DNA of 64,000 nucleotides from Polytrichum commune (Eukaryota; Streptophyta; Polytrichopsida; Polytrichales; Polytrichaceae), in the NCBI GenBank assembly GCA_950295325.1, contig OX485804.1, forward strand, positions 9,362,001 to 9,426,000, in the 5' to 3' direction. This document shows positions 1 to 10,300 of the stretch, one piece after another. Below the pieces are notes generated by a model. That model saw nothing but the letters and a program-made list of their open reading frames with translations. It was not told where the DNA came from and searched no databases. Numbering within the stretch: position 1 is the first letter of the stretch; each line of letters starts with the position of its first letter. The position numbers and the translations under genes were made by a program.

Positions 1-1
1 G

Positions 2-505
2 TTATTGTAGAAGATCAAAATCTTGGAGAACCCTTAAAGAAGCTAATGCCGTCTTAGTAGCTTGGGCATAACTGGAGAGTGGGAAGATCATGCTTGATGT
101 ACTTGCGGATGCAGAAGTAAGAACTTTCTCTTTAGGTTCACCAGAGAAGGTCCCTTCTAAATCCACTACAAAGACGCCCTCCGCTTTGTCCGTCTTCACC
201 ACATGAACGGCTAATGAATTGGAAATTGCGCAATCCTTGTATGCGGAAACCAATTCCACTCGAGTCTCCTAGTATTGCTCCACATGACGCAACTCCATCT
301 CTCCAATGCTCATAAGTCTAGAGCACTTCGTACTCCAAATATTGGAGCAGAAGCTCAAACGCATACCAGCTATTAAAATTGATATTGCATTGACGTTTCT
401 CTTGCATCCACGTCCTAAATCGAATATTCCAGTCTTGCAGGGGAATGGTCCATAGTCGACCATAATACTGATATCGGATTTTTTCTCGTGTTTTCTTCCC
501 CATAT
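2..505 (-). pseudogene. Degenerate coding-like stretch, minus strand
   Basis: Two adjacent open stretches on the minus strand read like decayed protein sequence. The first begins at an ATG near 503 and stays open to 318 (61 codons, rich in W, Y and R). The second is open from about 270 to a stop at 2-4 and ends with the residues ALASLRVLQDFDLLQ. A CTAG just upstream of the second (near 270) could be a splice acceptor. The second stretch has no ATG, so it cannot be a complete CDS. A faint resemblance to plant retroelement RNase H (a DGVASCGAILGDSSG-like string in another frame near 220-290) suggests LINE or retrotransposon remains, but this would need a frameshift. I do not recognise a host gene. 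The window edge cuts off any continuation below position 1. Confidence 0.25.
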
Positions 506-1440
506 CGTTTAAGGCTCTTATCCAAAGAACGTAAGACCGAATGATAGTTCCTCACGCCGATGTAGGCTAGAAAACCTCGTAGGGTGCTACCACTAGTTCA
601 ATGTCTGAGAAGGCAAATGATCGACCTTTCGATGTCCTTAGAGATGAAAAACAAGGGTTTCGTTGGTCATTATTTTGATCTTACCCCTACGATACCCTAT
701 CACAAACTAATACAAAATAAAATGGGCAATGCTGGCAATGTCTAGCAATATAGCCCGCCACGAAGAAATGTACCACAACAAAATACGGAAAACAATGTAA
801 TGCCAATATTGGATCCTCTTCCCCAAACAATAATTAAGGAAAAATCCAAGTTGACCACACACAACCGGTATTCACTTGCGGCTGGTGGTCAAACATGAGA
901 TACACCTATTGTTGTGGAAAAGAAATGGCATATATGCACATCTCTTATCTCCCACTACAACAAAAAAATTCCCACCTCACATGATGATCTGGAATTTATG
1001 TTTCTAAATACAATTTGACCTTAATAATTATATTATTAAATCGAATGGTAATTCCATGTGCCAACGATGACAATTCCTCGGCAATCCCATACACATACCC
1101 CTAGGTGAATGTCAATGCTCGCCAACTTGACTCTAAAAAATTCAAGTATATGGTTGTTTAAATGCCTTCTCCTTATTTTTCTCTTATGCAAACAAAAATG
1201 AAAACCCCCTTGTATGTCAAGTACCTTTCCCAAGTCGATGTAGAGGAAAAATAAGCCAATCGCAAATTCGCCGCAATTCCACGCCCTCCACATGTTCCTA
1301 GATGATTCCACAAATTATCTTTGTGGTGGCCCACGTCTTCCGGACCCCAAAACCTTAATATCTCATAAGTTGTTTGTGAAGGCCGGTATCGGATCGTGTT
1401 CAAGCCCTTATTTTATTTTTGATTAATGAAAACAACCTTG
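506..1440. other. Unassigned AT-rich sequence with weak minus-strand ORFs
   Basis: No convincing gene. Two overlapping minus-strand open frames (1036-1403) contain a WDCRGIVIVGTW string of the kind seen in plant retroelement RNase H domains, but the frames are short, have no upstream partner and could be chance. No terminal repeats were found here. Confidence 0.3.
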
Positions 1441-1850
1441 GCAAAAATGCTCTTGCAAAAATGTATCTTTCATTAACCAAGAATGTGACCTCCAGCCCGT
1501 GAGATTTTTGAATGCCTCCCCCTAATATATGAGTTTATTTTATTTCATTTTCAATCATTTTTTTGTAATCATGAAACTCACATATTTGTTTTTTTTAAAT
1601 AAAAAATAAAAAATGTTGGTGTTTCCCACAGCTGCTGCCTGCTAGGCAGCCATGGGGGGGGGGTAAGGCTGGGACCTAGGCCTAGGGGGCTGGGGGTAGG
1701 TTAAGGGCCTAGGGGGTAGCTAGGCCTAAGGGGGGTAGGAGGGAGGAAAGGGTGCCCGGGCATCCTGCTTGCCGCCGGCCGCCGCAACCCAGAGTTACAG
1801 AACAATTGCTCCCGGAGGGCTCCTCCGTATTTTTTTATTTTATTTTATTT
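1441..1850. repeat. G-rich low-complexity block with short hairpins
   Basis: A run of ten G (1654-1663) is followed by repeated CCTAGG/GGGGTAG-type words to about 1760. A perfect short hairpin (GCTGCC..GGCAGC) lies just before it at about 1634-1650. A second hairpin (CGGAG..CTCCG, about 1814-1828) is followed by a T-rich tract and (TTTTA) repeats. No coding signal. It may be the edge of a mobile element, but no partner end was identified. Confidence 0.5.
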
Positions 1851-2039
1851 TATTTAAAATTTCTAATGAATATCTTTCTAAATTGGAATAAAAAAATTTC
1901 TTCACAAGCTCAATGATATAAATTTAAGCTTGCAAGTGAACAAATGCCAAGAAATTCGGTGAACAGTTCAATAATTAATCATCACAATTCACCTTGATGT
2001 GTCGTTCACAAGCAAGAATTCTTCTTCTTCTTGCTCCGC

Positions 2040-3850
2040 AAATCCGTGGTGTTCTTCACTCTGACACTCCACAACTTCATCACTGTCAGCCATAAACCCC
2101 CACCCTTGTGCGTCGTAGTCCGGGAGGGGGCCCATGACTCACATGTACTTGCTTGATGTCACTCAGCCCTTAGGATTGAGCTTCCGTTACTCCAATGACA
2201 TGAACATTAAGCACACAACTCTTATTCAAGAAAAATGAAGTGTCAAGCATTTCAAAATACTTCACTTCATTTAGTAGTTGCCACACCAATCCATAAGCCT
2301 CTATCCCACAAGAATGAGATTACTAACTAATCAAAACCCTGTCCTAATGGTAGCAAGGCGACACCCTAACATGCAGTTGGTGGCCTCTGCTTGTTCCTTC
2401 AATTCACTAATCTCCTAATCTTCACCCTACCAAATCCCTAATTAGCACTACACACTTAACCCAATACTCCATAGACTAATAGGGCTCGACTTCAATTTTG
2501 CATTGATCTGACTCGCCCTCCGCTGACCAAGCTCCCTCCCCTGCCTTCAACAATAACCATAGCTGCACATCTTTGGCAGCTAACGACTCGACTTCAATTT
2601 CCTCCAGTACCAATGTGGGTTTGTAGTTGCCTACACTCAATGAGGAAGCTTCTGTGCCACCCCAGATTCCCACTTCGGAGCTGCAGCCAAGGCCAATGTT
2701 AAAACCTCGCTGCATTAGTCCTTGTGGTTCCGATTCTGAGAAGTCTCTCAGCTGCTTCGAAATCCTAGGAACCGACACCTTGTCAGCATTGACCTCAGGC
2801 CTTGTGAGCCCCAATCAATCTCATAACTCAAGCCAGTTGTTTCCACTTTGACCCTGTTGATGCCAGCTCCAAGGTTGTTGTCTCCCTGTGAGCTGAACCT
2901 CCACCCCCTCTCCTCAATTGTGAATTAGCCATGTCTGACACCTCACCTGAACTCAAACTGCCACTCTTCCAACACTTCGCAGGGGAAAGCTTAAGGATCT
3001 GTTCAATCAACACAACACCAAAATTCTCGCACAGCCGTTCAATTCGATTATGGCTCCCAGTCAATTGCTCACACCGGCAGGCTTTCCAATTCGAGCAGGG
3101 AAATCTACTTGCAAGTGCCCAAGTGACGAAGTTGCCTCACCGACTTTTACTGATGACAACATTGCCTAGCTACATTAAGTGATATCACTCTGATGCAATT
3201 AGCGCTTCTCTGTGCGGTCACAACCATAGCTGCAGCCTCCTCTGCAATTCACACCCTAGTCGCATTCTGCAACCAACTGGCAGTCGACTCTGTGACCGCC
3301 CCTTGTGTGTAGATAGAGTTATGTGCAATTCCCTCGCCGCACACCAAAATTCCTGCTCCTCTGCAATCTGGAGCAAATGCTCCGCCTTCCGAACCCCTCC
3401 AGAGGTTGCTTGTTTGAGTAGCTTCTCCGGTTCCTCCGACTGTTACCCCTCGCAGGACTTTGAACTTTTATGAATCATGTGCATTCAAAGCTGCAAACTT
3501 GCAGCTGCAACGACTTAACTCCCACCATTCCCACTCGCACCAACGCAACCTTTCACCTCACCTCCCTGTGACATCGCCAGTCACCCTCTATCCAGCACAC
3601 ACATCCCAGCGCTCTCCCAACATAAAAAACATCAAATAGGAGCCCATCTTCTCCACCGCAACAAGGCTCTGCCCCTGTTTTTTCCTCCGCGCTCTCAAGG
3701 TGAGAGAGAGTTTGTTTTTTTGAAGACAGTTACCTCAACCGCCCCCGTCCGAGTCCCTGGATCCAAAATTAATGCAATGGTCCCTTGCCTAATTCGAACA
3801 ATCTCCAAGCCCATTCTAGTTGAATAAAAACCCAGATTCAGAAGGCCTAA
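2040..3850 (-). repeat. Repeat family P, minus-strand copy
   Basis: Read on the minus strand this block matches the plus-strand block at 4550-5830. The best part is the distal end. Both carry a CTTGAATAA..TTGTGT polyadenylation-like segment, then CATTGGAGT, GGCTGAG, AAGTACATGTGAG, a GGACTAYGACGCA word and GGTGGGGGTT, in that order. The body contains open minus-strand frames (2476-2814, 2828-3064) with no recognisable domain. It could be a decayed LTR or another retroelement segment, but I could not identify primer-binding site, polypurine tract or pol motifs. Similarity in the proximal part (about 3650-3800 against 4640-4720) is weak. Confidence 0.45.
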
Positions 3851-4040
3851 GCTCTAAGGCCTAAGGACCCCCCTAACTAACTCCTAAGAAAATCCCTTAC
3901 TCATCCTTCTACCCTACAAACACTAAAGCACTAACATCCTATCTTTAATTCTAATTCTAATACAACTCAAAGCCTCCACACTTTTTATGTTTTGAATAAT
4001 TGATGAAAAATCAAAGCCTAAGTTTTAATGGACTTTTTAG

Positions 4041-4384
4041 CTTAAGAACACATGTGGGCACAGAATTTGGGCTCACAATCACTCTTTGTCCTCATGCCCC
4101 TCCTTACGTGTCATATATCAAGAATGAAGAAGAAAAAAAATAAAAATGAAGGATTCTTGCCAAGTGAGAAGGAAGAGAATCAAACCCATGTAAGAGTTAT
4201 AATTCTCTCTTCAAATGCACACAATAAGTCAAGTTATCTCTCATTCCACCACGGGAGAATCCAAGAGTGTAAGTAGGGGAAAAAAAAAGCTCAAAATTTA
4301 TTGCAAAAACATATAATCTTCACCTCATACAAACTCTCTCCACACACTGTGAGCCCAAAAGCATGTGCCCACAGGTGTTTTAAG
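4041..4384. mobile_element. 344-bp MITE with ~36-bp terminal inverted repeats
   Basis: The left end (CTTAAGAACACATGTGGGCA, continuing into TTTGGGCTCACA) is the inverse of the right end (TGTGAGCCCAAAAGCATGTG, then CCCACAGGTGTTTTAAG). The element is flanked by TTAG on both sides (4037-4040 and 4385-4388), a possible short target duplication. It has no transposase. It sits between two inverted copies of repeat P. The superfamily is uncertain because a 3- or 4-bp duplication can be read in more than one way. Confidence 0.7.
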
Positions 4385-4549
4385 TTAGAATTGATTAAGG
4401 TTTGAGTTAGGATTTATTATTACTTTATCAAAACATTAAAAAAATGAAAATTTGGATTGGATTAGATTAAGGTTGAACAAAAGGGCTAGGCTTTGATAAT
4501 GGTAGGAGTTGTGTAATCAATGGGGAAGTTAATAAAGAGGGGGAGGGCT

Positions 4550-5830
4550 AAGGTGTTGAGGTCCCCACCCGCACTCCGGGTTGTATTTGGCTTAAGTAGG
4601 ATGGGTAGGTGACCATTCAAGGACGGGGGCACTGTCGGCCCTAGAAAAATCCAGTTCCAGGGACCTTGAGACGGTTAGGAGGGTGCGGCCAGAAAAATGC
4701 TCTCTCTCTCGGAAAAACAAGGTTGTTGAGCTCCAGGGGTGAAGCCTCTGCCGAAACGGGGAAAACGATTGCTGGTCAAGGCCAAGGGAGGCGCGGCCAA
4801 ATTGACTGACCTCGGAGCTGGGTAAGGAGGGAGATCAGGCTCCCTCTCGGGAAGAAAGCAGGCCGCACAACATTCGGCCAGGGCAGAGTCCTGGTGTATT
4901 TTCGCACCTTGTGACCTGAAGCTCCGAAGGCCCTGAAGATACAAGGAAAAATCCAGCCAGGAGCGGGTACTGGGGTTAGAGTGGTAAGGAGGCAGCCACA
5001 TTGCGGTGGCAGGGGAGGAATCGGATTAAGTCTGCAGCCGCAGCACCAATATTACACATGAGAAGCGACATTGATCAAGAATCTAGAGGAGGGAACGGAT
5101 GCACTCCCTGGGAAAGATTTAAGGCAGTGTATCTAGACTGAAAAATTGGTTTGGAGGGATGAGGGTGGCAGTCAATCCAACTAGTTCGAAGGTTTCGGGA
5201 CCAGGGGGGAATGTTCAGGCAAGCCAGAGAAGGTGATGGTCGGGATGCAAAGTGTGGGAGTCCACCAGAGTGCCAAGTGCAACAGGCTTGATGAGGGAAG
5301 GTCACGAGGACAGGCAGGTGGAGTTCTTGGTGCGGAGGACTTACTGTGACGGGCATTGATGGGCGTGCCTTGAGGAGAACAACGCAAATTACCGGGACCG
5401 GGGCAGCTACTGAGAGCCTGGAAGGGAGGTCTATCAGAAGAACCATTGATTATGTAACCGGGGGTGGAAGGAGTTTGGGTAGAAAGAAAGGTATTAGGGG
5501 GTTGGGGATAGAAATTAGGTTAGTAAGTCTTAGTTAGTGTAGGTGTGGTGTGGTGATCCGAGGGTGGGGATATCCACATTACATGTCTTAGGGAAACATT
5601 GTGCTGAGGAGGTGCAAGGTGCAATGTATTACATCAATACTATTGGCCTTGTACTACTTGAATAAAGATTGTGTATTGGATTTCACACGCATTGGAGTTT
5701 CATAGGCTGAGCCATTGGCCAAATGGGATGGGAAGTACATGTGAGCTACAGGCCTCCCCCCAGGACTATGACGCAAAGGGGTGGGGGTTAGAGTCTCACA
5801 CACACTCACTCAAAAGGCTTGACTTGGCAA
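4550..5830 (+). repeat. Repeat family P, plus-strand copy
   Basis: Plus-strand counterpart of 2040-3850, so the two copies form a large inverted pair. This copy is unusually GC-rich for the window, and has an AATAAAG polyadenylation-like signal at about 5661. Several open frames (for example 4675-5001 and 5075-5446 on the minus strand) run through it but contain no domain I recognise; they are proline- and serine-rich translations of G-rich sequence and are probably not genes. Confidence 0.45.
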
Positions 5831-5949
5831 GAATGCCAAGCCAAGAAGGAGGCTCCTCACTTAAAAGCATCTCTCCAACTTCTAAGATTCATTCATCCAA
5901 ATCTAAGTGGATGAAACCTCACGGATAAGGTGTGGCCGCCAACGCCACA

Positions 5950-6140
5950 TACCGTGACAGGAGGCATTTATCACATTAAATTGAAAAACTTAGTATAAAT
6001 ACCTAAGTTCATTTTCTAGGATGTCATTAATACGTATGCATTTGTTTTTCTTTACAAACCTCTTGTATATAGGAGGTTTAATTCATAGTGACCCATGCAA
6101 GTCATTTAGGTTTCCAATAAAAAGTCCACCACATGAGCTG
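5950..6140 (+). repeat. Dispersed repeat H, copy 1
   Basis: The stretch from TCACATTAAATTGAAAA to GTCATTTAGGTTTCCAAT matches 63395-63530 in the same orientation, with scattered substitutions and small indels. No ORF and no identified termini. Confidence 0.6.
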
Positions 6141-6776
6141 CTAGAATAACAACTACGTAAGATTTATGGACAACATAGGGTTATATGAGTTGAGATTGAT
6201 GGTGGCACATATTGACAAAATGGCCAAACCAAAGCAAAACCTATTGAGTTAAAATCAGCCTTAAGGTCCTTCCACACCTGCGGTGGTAGGCCATGTTAGC
6301 ATGCCAAAATTTATAGTAAATTTATTCTGTATTCACATTACAAGTGGTATGAAACACTATGCAGACATGGAATCCGAGTTGGACAAGCGATGGTTGCAAT
6401 ATAAAATGTGTAACTCCGCAGTTAACGCAATTTCAGAGATTTTTATTAAATCTTCAAAATTCCTAGATTTAAGAGAAATCAGCGAGGTGTTACGTAAAGC
6501 ACCTCCTTCCCCCCCCCGTTACATCATTTGGGCGCAAAAGTGACCTCGCACTTGCTTCTGTTTTTGGACTGCTCTATTGTTTCTTGTTCTTGCTTAAAAA
6601 AAAGTAGCTCCAGTGTTCTTGAACCTTTGCAAATTGAATCTTTCTACTCACTAGTATGTGATTTTTCTGTTGCTACTCCTGTGAATCTTTGTTTCTTGCG
6701 GCTTTATTGCTACAACAAAAAAATCATTACAACAAATTTTCTATCCTAAAAGAGAGTTTGCTTTGCACAAATCTCA
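6141..6776. other. Upstream region with no confident gene
   Basis: Short open frames exist (6283-6543, 6528-6749) but have no recognisable domains. A small hairpin (GAGGTG TTACGTAA AGCACCTC, about 6484-6505) is followed by a C run. The stretch from about 6560 to 6776 is pyrimidine-rich and lies directly before the exon candidate at 6777, so it may include its 5' leader. Confidence 0.3.
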
Positions 6777-6909
6777 ATGGACTATGATAGTGATTCATTG
6801 ACGGATTCCAACGCTCGCCGATACGATGACAATCCTTCCGTTGCTGAATCTCTTGCTCGTGAAGCCAGTGCCGCACTTTTTGGAGCATATGCTGCAAACA
6901 CCAATGACG
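6777..6909 (+). CDS. First-exon candidate, unknown protein (partial)
   Basis: An ATG at 6777 opens a frame of 44 codons beginning MDYDSDSLTDSNARRYDDNP and ending GAYAANTND. It is followed directly by a GGTACG splice-donor-like site, which leaves one extra base (133 nt in all). The composition is balanced, acidic at the N-terminus and then alanine-rich (ESLAREASAALFGAYAA), and much more protein-like than the repeat-derived frames around it. I do not recognise the family. No matching second exon was found downstream on the plus strand. Beyond the donor the sequence becomes AT-rich and then runs into the minus-strand SR45-like pseudogene, so this may be an isolated, captured or truncated first exon rather than a working gene. 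Confidence 0.4.
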
Positions 6910-7387
6910 GTACGATTGCAAGTCCATTTCCATTGTTGTTTCAAGTTTCATGACGAATATAAATAAATTGATCAAAGAAATTAAACAAGTTCTTGAATTA
7001 ATACTTTTTGGTTTAAGTAATATCTCTTGTTGTCAATTCTTTGCTTCAGTTTTGGAAGACTCTTCTCTAAAGAAATAGTTCTTGAAATCTTGACACTATG
7101 CAGACCTTGCTAGACAATCCATCACAACACACCAAAGAGTAAGACCTGAAAAAGTTTGCCTGGAAACAAGAATACATGTTCCATAAAGCAGGAAAAGAAT
7201 GAATAGAGCTAGCATGAATAGGATGAATAATAACTGATCATACAGCAGCTACAGTACACAATCTCCAGCCACATGTATTTTAAGTGAGCCTATGAAGTTA
7301 GGAGAGGCACCCCCAAACTCGAAGGTAACCTCAAGAGACTGCAATAAGCAAAATAGCTCAGCCTTTCCACTCAGTTTAAGGATTTAC

Positions 7388-8475
7388 CCCATCCATATGC
7401 TGCAAGGCCTTCTCAGCATCTGTCCTTGTCTTGAACTCCACATAGCCGAATCCCTTGGGCAGATTAACCTGTAAGGTGAAGCATTGAGTTCATTCCCGTT
7501 CCATATATATTTTATGATGCCATAAAGTAACAAACAAAATTACAGACAGCAGGACTCCATGGAAGAAGGTTAAATACATACAGTGCGATCCATAGCTAGC
7601 TCCACATTTACAAACTTCACCATAGTTGCCTGAATCATAGCAAACAGACAAAGTTCAGTACATTCACATAAAAGATTAATATCATGAACCTAAGCTATTT
7701 TCAAATTGTAATTACATAGAAGTTCTGCACTATGAAAACACTAAAAACCATGAACTACTCAGTATTATTTGGTGCAGTCAATGAGAAAATTCCAAAGTGC
7801 AAGCATACCAAAGATCTCTTTCAGGTGTGCCTCGTTTACATTGCGAGTGAGGCACCCAACATGCAACACAGTGGATTCTGGGGTTGGAGTTCGCAATTTT
7901 TTGTAGTTGAATAATGATAAAGCACAAAACAAAGAGTCAGAATATCCTGATTGATCCTATTTAAGCAATTCTGTAGAAAATGTTTTGCTAATACTGGTAG
8001 TGCATCTAACTAGGCTCCTATTTCTCATCCTAAATTTCAAAAAGAGCACATGTAAGCATATTCACATTTATCAACACACAACAATGCTTTCAGACAGTGG
8101 CTGGCCAAACACTTACTTGACAGGTGAAAATTTCTTAGGTGGGGGTGATGAAGATATGGGTTTCTTTGCACCTGACGCATCACTGCACGCCACAACAAGG
8201 AGAGGTGAACGATTTTCCCAATAATACACTGAGTTCAAATTGTGTATCCTCTAAAGAAAACCAATCTAATATATCCTGAGTACCAATCTTTCTCTCTTCA
8301 ATTCAACAGCAATCATGCTCGAGCTGAAATAAAAAAACAACATTTCAGGGATATGTAAAACAAAATACCTTATTTTGGCAGGAGGACTGCAACTTCTAGA
8401 AGTCTCACTCCCAGAAGATGAGGATGATCGTGACCTTGATCTTGAGCGTGATGCTGAAGATGAGCCTGTTTACGA
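7388..8475 (-). pseudogene. SR45-like: SR45/RNPS1-like splicing factor pseudogene (five exons, broken)
   Basis: Five exons on the minus strand match the plant SR45/RNPS1 layout, an N-terminal RS domain followed by one RRM. Exon 1 (8470-8369) encodes alternating S/R residues. Exon 2 (8182-8117) encodes a proline-serine linker and is in phase with exon 1. Exon 3 (about 7900-7809) encodes LTRNVNEAHLKEIFG. Exon 4 (7629-7582) encodes GNYGEV and VNVELAMDR. Exon 5 (7468-7388) encodes NLPKGFGYVEFKTRTDAEKA and ends MDG at a GT donor. SR45 and RNPS1 act in splicing and the exon junction complex. Defects: a stop (8470-8472) in the RS region, a one-base insertion in exon 4 (48 nt where 47 keeps frame), AA instead of AG at the exon 3 acceptor, and no recognisable end of the RRM or C-terminal RS domain. 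A retrocopy is ruled out because introns remain. Confidence 0.8.
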
Positions 8476-8629
8476 AGATGAGCCAGTAGTGAAACCCTTA
8501 TTGAAACGCCAGAGAAGGACAATAACACCAGGTAACATCATTCATCAACGATAATAATGCAAGAAACCCAAATGCAAGTCTCTTAATCTTCTTGTACTGT
8601 CCGTCACAAACTGCTCACATCATTTTGGT

Positions 8630-9110
8630 CGATGAACACCTTCATACCGGAAAGGCTGGGCGCCATTCTCGCAAGGTCCTCTGCAACTACCTTACATTTA
8701 GGTCACAAGACAGGAATTGACAGAAAAGGAAAAGGAAACACACACACTCAACATTGTGCATGACGTATGGGTAGAAGTGGAGACGATGGCATCAAATCGT
8801 CATCACATTTGACACATTCAAACCCAGGATGCAAACCCGATAAAATCTATCCCTAGAGAACTTGCACTCTGAAGGCAAGAACGGGAGAAGTTCATAATTT
8901 TTTCAACCGAAGGGTGCGTAAATCTTCCCTACACAAGTCAACACCTTGGGTGGGTTGTCTGCTGAAAGTTTCACAAGTGCACCAATTGCTGCACGCTGCT
9001 CCTTCTCCACTCCAGCCCTGATTGCTCCCTTTTTCCCTGAAATAGAAGAACCATAGATCTGGTTATAGATCGTATTGCACGCGAAAGAGACAAAAGACGA
9101 CGGGAACATG
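8630..9110 (-). pseudogene. Unknown gene fragment, at least two exons
   Basis: An AG acceptor (TTTCAG) at 9037-9038 starts a 104-nt exon (9036-8933) that translates to AIRAGVEKEQRAAIGALVKL followed by SADNPPKVLTC and ends at a GT donor. A second exon-like piece near 8690-8632 reads EDLARMAPSLSGMKVFIDQN. The lysine/alanine-rich helical character would suit an alpha-helical repeat protein, but I cannot name the family. An ATG at 9109 begins a short frame that reads through the putative intron, so the true first exon is unclear. It lies just upstream of, and on the same strand as, the SR45-like pseudogene. It may be a separate gene remnant or part of a chimeric transcript. Confidence 0.4.
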
Positions 9111-9340
9111 GCAGATCTACTTGCAGCACAGCACCTTCGGATCTTTCCGGGGAACGCAGCTTCCTCCTCGATTCATCCTTGAATTGGAGCGCAACTTCCT
9201 CTTCGATTCATCCTTGGAGCGACGTGCAGTGTTGCGGCGGTGAATGAAATCAATGTGGGCTTCTGTAACGTGAAGTGGATGAGTGTTTAGGGTTTGGAGA
9301 GATCTGTGTTTCCTTCTCATAAACTCATCAGAGAGGAAAA
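9111..9340 (-). promoter_or_regulatory. 5'-UTR/promoter-like segment with telo-box
   Basis: On the minus strand the motif AAACCCTAA (9287-9295) lies about 180 bp upstream of the ATG at 9109. This telo-box is common just upstream of, or within, the 5' leader of plant genes for translation and RNA-processing proteins. The segment also holds two imperfect copies of a GATTCATCCTTG-containing 30-bp direct repeat (about 9160-9215). It probably belongs to the fragment at 8630-9110. Confidence 0.4.
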
Positions 9341-9809
9341 GAAACCTTAAAGGACCGCGAAGGCACGATATTCAAACATCGGTGTGGTGCAAGACATCGC
9401 TTTTCTGATGTGAAAGGCCGTTACGCGATCATGAGGTGTTACACAGATATAGGGCAGATACGGCCATAGGTGTGTACAGACAATATATATCATCGGTGTT
9501 TCGTATCATACAAAATCCGTAATATCTCGTATTCTTGTCCACCGTGTGAACGAATATGGTTTTTTAGTCAACAGCAAATGTTTGAAGATAACATTTGTCT
9601 GCTACCTTCGTTAGGTGTGGAAGGACCTTTATGGATAGAATTAATGTTAGATCCCAGAAGAACATCACATTAGAGCATGCTACAATCTTCCATACATCAA
9701 CATTGTTGCATGGTCAAATCTTCTGATGCATTGAAGTGAAAGTCTAGGCCCATTGTTCATCACTGAAAAGCATCTGAATACAAAATTACAGTTGCCATTA
9801 AGCAATTAT
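9341..9809. other. No gene seen
   Basis: Mixed sequence with short open frames on both strands and no recognisable domain. Words of the type ACATCGGTGT and ATCGGTGTTTCG recur around 9380 and 9492. Confidence 0.4.
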
Positions 9810-9813
9810 AGCC

Positions 9814-10300
9814 TATGTACTCGTCCACTTCACACACGAGCCAAGAGCCATGACCATGAAATTGTGAGAGCCCAAAAGAAAGTGCCCCAAGGCCGTCCCA
9901 ACACACCTCCAAAATCATGTAGTGTGAAGTCATATGTGAGCAAGCCCTCAACCGAATGCTCTTTCAATGAGTTTTTATTCATGCAGACCCTCACACATGA
10001 TAAGAGTAGAATAAATCAATGGTTATGAATGTTCGGAATGCCATGGCCTCCCGGTTTTGTGTTAGGCTTACCTTCAAGAGGTGGTTTTTGAAAATAGTCC
10101 AAGTGACCATGAAGCACGATCCATTCGATGCCATGTAGGAATCCATGTAGACTTTACATCCATCTTGCATTCACATACTTCGTTGGTCCCTCAAGCGTAG
10201 TGTGAAGCGAACTTGGACCGGCTCCGCCTTTTCCACCAATGAGAGTGCTTGAAGTGTAATAGTCACGGGCTCTCAGTCTAGTGTGTGAAGTGGCCCTAAG
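9814..10300. mobile_element. MITE family D, copy 1 (interrupted at its right end)
   Basis: The left end reads CCACTTCACACACGAG and the right end GTGTGTGAAGTGGCCCTAAG. The body (for example the segment around 9965-10060) matches the copy at 24597-25083 in the opposite orientation over almost the whole length. No transposase. A hAT-type element has inserted immediately after the right terminus, duplicating GCCCTAAG. Confidence 0.7.

Noticed and set aside
2-1403. RNase H domain of a LINE or LTR retrotransposon
   Set aside because: Only short suggestive strings in different frames (DGVASCGAILGDSSG, WDCRGIVIVGTW); the catalytic D-E-D-D set cannot be placed, so it is kept as a weak remark only.
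5181-5446. Proline-rich minus-strand ORFs of up to 123 codons
   Set aside because: They lie in a G-rich repeat copy whose counterpart at 2040-3850 does not conserve the frame.
2040-5830. Complete LTR retrotransposon with the P copies as its LTRs
   Set aside because: The copies are inverted rather than direct, and no primer-binding site, polypurine tract or pol domain lies between them.
8117-9110. Intact SR45-like gene running from 9340 down to 7388
   Set aside because: The upstream fragment (AIRAGVEKEQRAAIGAL) does not resemble an SR45 N-terminus, and the RRM carries a one-base insertion and a mutated acceptor.
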